This document shows positions 62,138-64,000 of a stretch of 64,000 bases of DNA, in pieces. How positions within the stretch are numbered: the first letter of the stretch is position 1; each line of letters starts with the position of its first letter. The notes below the pieces were generated by a model. It made no database searches. It saw only the letters and a program-made list of their open reading frames with translations, and was not told the DNA's origin. The DNA lies in assembly GCA_034508935.3 (NCBI GenBank), contig CM067443.1, forward strand, positions 16,171,674 to 16,235,673, given 5' to 3'. Source of the stretch: Berghia stephanieae (lineage: Eukaryota > Mollusca > Gastropoda > Nudibranchia > Aeolidiidae). The position numbers and the translations under genes were made by a program.

Positions 62138-63494
62138 TTGACTTGACTTAGATGCCTTTCGCGTCTCGACCGAAAGATCGGGTCGCCTTGGCTGTTTCCA
62201 GTATTTCCTGTGTGAGGTGTCTCCAATATTGCCGGTCCTCTGCTAGGGTTCTCAGATTTTCAAGGTCCCCTGCCGTTATGAGACTAATGCTTTGTCCAAG
62301 TGTTGTGAGGTTTTTGTTTAGGATCACGGGGAGTGTTGTGATCGGTCTTCCTCTGAAAAGGTTCCCGTGTTTTTGGAAGTATCCCGACATGGCTTGGTTT
62401 GCTGGTATGTTTTTGTCCTTGCGTAGTATGTGACCGAAAAGTTGCCATCGTTGTTGTAAAATGTCAAGGGAGATTGGTCTTTCTTTTGTGATCTTATAGA
62501 GTGATTCATTTGAGATCTTTTTGGGGTATTTGATGTCCAGTACCCTTCTTAGCTGTGTGCGATGGAAGGCATCCAGATGTTCTTCTTCGGATTTTGTCAA
62601 CGCCCAAGTGCCGCAGTTATACAGAAGTACCGGTTTTACAAGAGCATGGTACAGTTTCAGTTTGGTTTTTCTCTTTATTTTGTCACCTCTAATCCATACA
62701 TTGGTGAGTTTACTGAGTGCGGCGTTTGATAGCTGTTTTCTTCTTTGTACATCCTCGGTGTCTCCAATTAGTGAGCCGACTTTCTTTGTTCTTTTCCATT
62801 CCTCTTTGTTCCTCGATATTGTTGTAAATTCGGTTTTATTGGCATTGACTTGGAGGTTATATTTCATGAGGGTATTTTGTATGATGTCTATATTTGCTGG
62901 TGTTGATCCAATAAAATCGACATCATCTGCATAGGCGATTTCTCTAGGGATTGCGTTCTCAATATGAGTCGTTGGTTTTGGAATGACTTTTCGAACTTCT
63001 TTCAGAGCGTGTTCTAAGTATATTGTGAACAGAATCGGGCTCAGACTATCTCCTTGTGGGGTCCCGATGTTACTTTCGAACTGCGTCTGTTTTGTGGCCC
63101 CGTATATCCTTGGTTGTATCTTTGTGTTGCTGAGGAGGAATCGGATTATTCGGAGCTCGTCTTCGTCTACTATTTCTGTTAATATCTCCAAAAGTTTTCC
63201 TCTGTCGATCGTATCAAAGGCTGCGGACATATCGATTCCGGATATTGTTATGGATATGTTTTCTTTGAGTGCCTTTGCTGCCAACCATTTATGTGTCCAT
63301 ACAACGTCCGATGTGCTTCGGTCTTGGCGAAACCCGCTTTGGCTATGTGATAGATAATTTTCTATTTTCGGTCTAATTCTGTTGAGGACAATAGTTGACA
63401 GTGTTTTTCTTATGGTATTCAGTAATGTTATTGGGCGCAGGTTGTTTACGGGTCCTTTCGTTTTTCCTGGTTTTTGTATTGTAATTAGGACACC
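62138..63494 (-). mobile_element. 5'-truncated LINE with reverse transcriptase, young
   Basis: An open frame runs without a stop from about 63494 to the TAA at 62148-62150. It covers the RT from KPGKTKGPVNNLRPITLLN through GIDMSAAFDTIDR, GTPQGDSLSPILF and the catalytic YADDVDF. A C-terminal region containing HRTQLRRVLDIKYPKKISNE and WQLFGHILR follows. The insert is flanked by a perfect 16-base duplication (GCTGTTTATTTACTAC) at 62122-62137 and 63495-63510. Only about 10 bases (GTCAAGTCAA) separate the stop from the end, an extremely short 3' UTR as seen in RTE-like LINEs, though the clade is not certain. The endonuclease and first RT blocks are lost by 5' truncation. The intact frame and exact duplication point to a recent insertion. 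Confidence 0.92.
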
Positions 63495-63510
63495 GCTGTT
63501 TATTTACTAC

Positions 63511-64000
63511 GAAAAACGTTTAAGATAATGACCGTAAACAATCGAAGAACCATTAACATTTTTTACCTAAAATAAATTTAGAGAGAATGGTCATTATGTG
63601 GTTAAAGATTAGATATTCTTTGAAAACATTAAATAAATAGAGGTGGGGGTATTATAGTCTATCGATTTTTGAAGAAATCATCATAATGACCATTATTACC
63701 GCCACCCCATCATAATTACTATCACCAGTAACAAACCATCAATCATAACCAGAACAACGATATAACCATCACTTTTCTGTTCTATTCTTATTTATTTTCC
63801 CTTAATATAATTAATTACATTGATGATAGCAGTGAAGACAATGGTTTTTGTTCTGAATCCTACTAAATGTGACCTCTGTCCATTCTTAACCATACTACTC
63901 AAGACTCTCGTGCTATGGCCAGTGCTATAGTTATGTCATGATTGCGTTACATAAAAGATCCGTTTCTGTGTTTTTATACAATTGATACAAGGAAAAATAC
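63511..64000. other. No gene seen
   Basis: AT-rich unique sequence beyond the LINE target duplication. Confidence 0.6.

Overview
This is a 64 kb piece of nuclear DNA from an animal, most likely a marine invertebrate. The phylum cannot be fixed from sequence alone. It is AT-rich and intron-rich, with almost no coding density. It is crowded with tRNA-headed SINEs, 5'-truncated LINEs, palindromic MITE-like elements and long AG/CT, AT and poly-G/C tracts. Nothing bacterial, organellar or CRISPR-like is present. One host protein gene can be read with confidence: a secernin (peptidase family C69) gene on the minus strand, with coding exons at 52587-52730, 50478-50665, 47917-48122, 40520-40747 and 37890-38370. 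All introns are GT-AG and the phases match. It would encode about 415 residues, the usual secernin length, apart from a one-base frame break in the last exon. The cysteine expected near the N-terminus is alanine. A strong splice donor at 58947 may end a non-coding first exon. Layout: 1-4 kb holds short palindromic elements and simple repeats. A recent, broken Gmr1-like Ty3/gypsy LTR element with 5-base target duplications fills 4077-9934. From 10 to 26 kb there are several MITE families, SINEs, microsatellites and LINE tails. A decayed LINE C-terminal region lies at 26470-27285. From 27.3 to 54.7 kb, overlapping the secernin gene and its 3' flank, there are about 17 copies or pieces of one roughly 530-base repeat, here called family R. 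Several copies have 8-12 base target duplications, and the sense strand ends in a stem-loop plus an A-rich tail, so R looks like a retroposon. A different element inserted into one R copy ends in the same kind of stem-loop, with a conserved loop and a different but still complementary stem. Other LINEs lie at 41.2-43.6 kb (inside a secernin intron), 60.7-61.8 kb and 62.1-63.5 kb; the last has a perfect 16-base target duplication. The main points of interest are the R stem-loop family with its covarying relative, a chimeric MITE-SINE unit with a duplication of about 37 bases, a SINE tail resembling a LINE 3' end, nested palindromes at 57.7-58.1 kb, hammerhead-like motifs, and the altered secernin N-terminus. 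Repeat family names (M1-M9, R, SINE-A to D) are labels used only in this report. Alignments to known families were made by eye and from memory.
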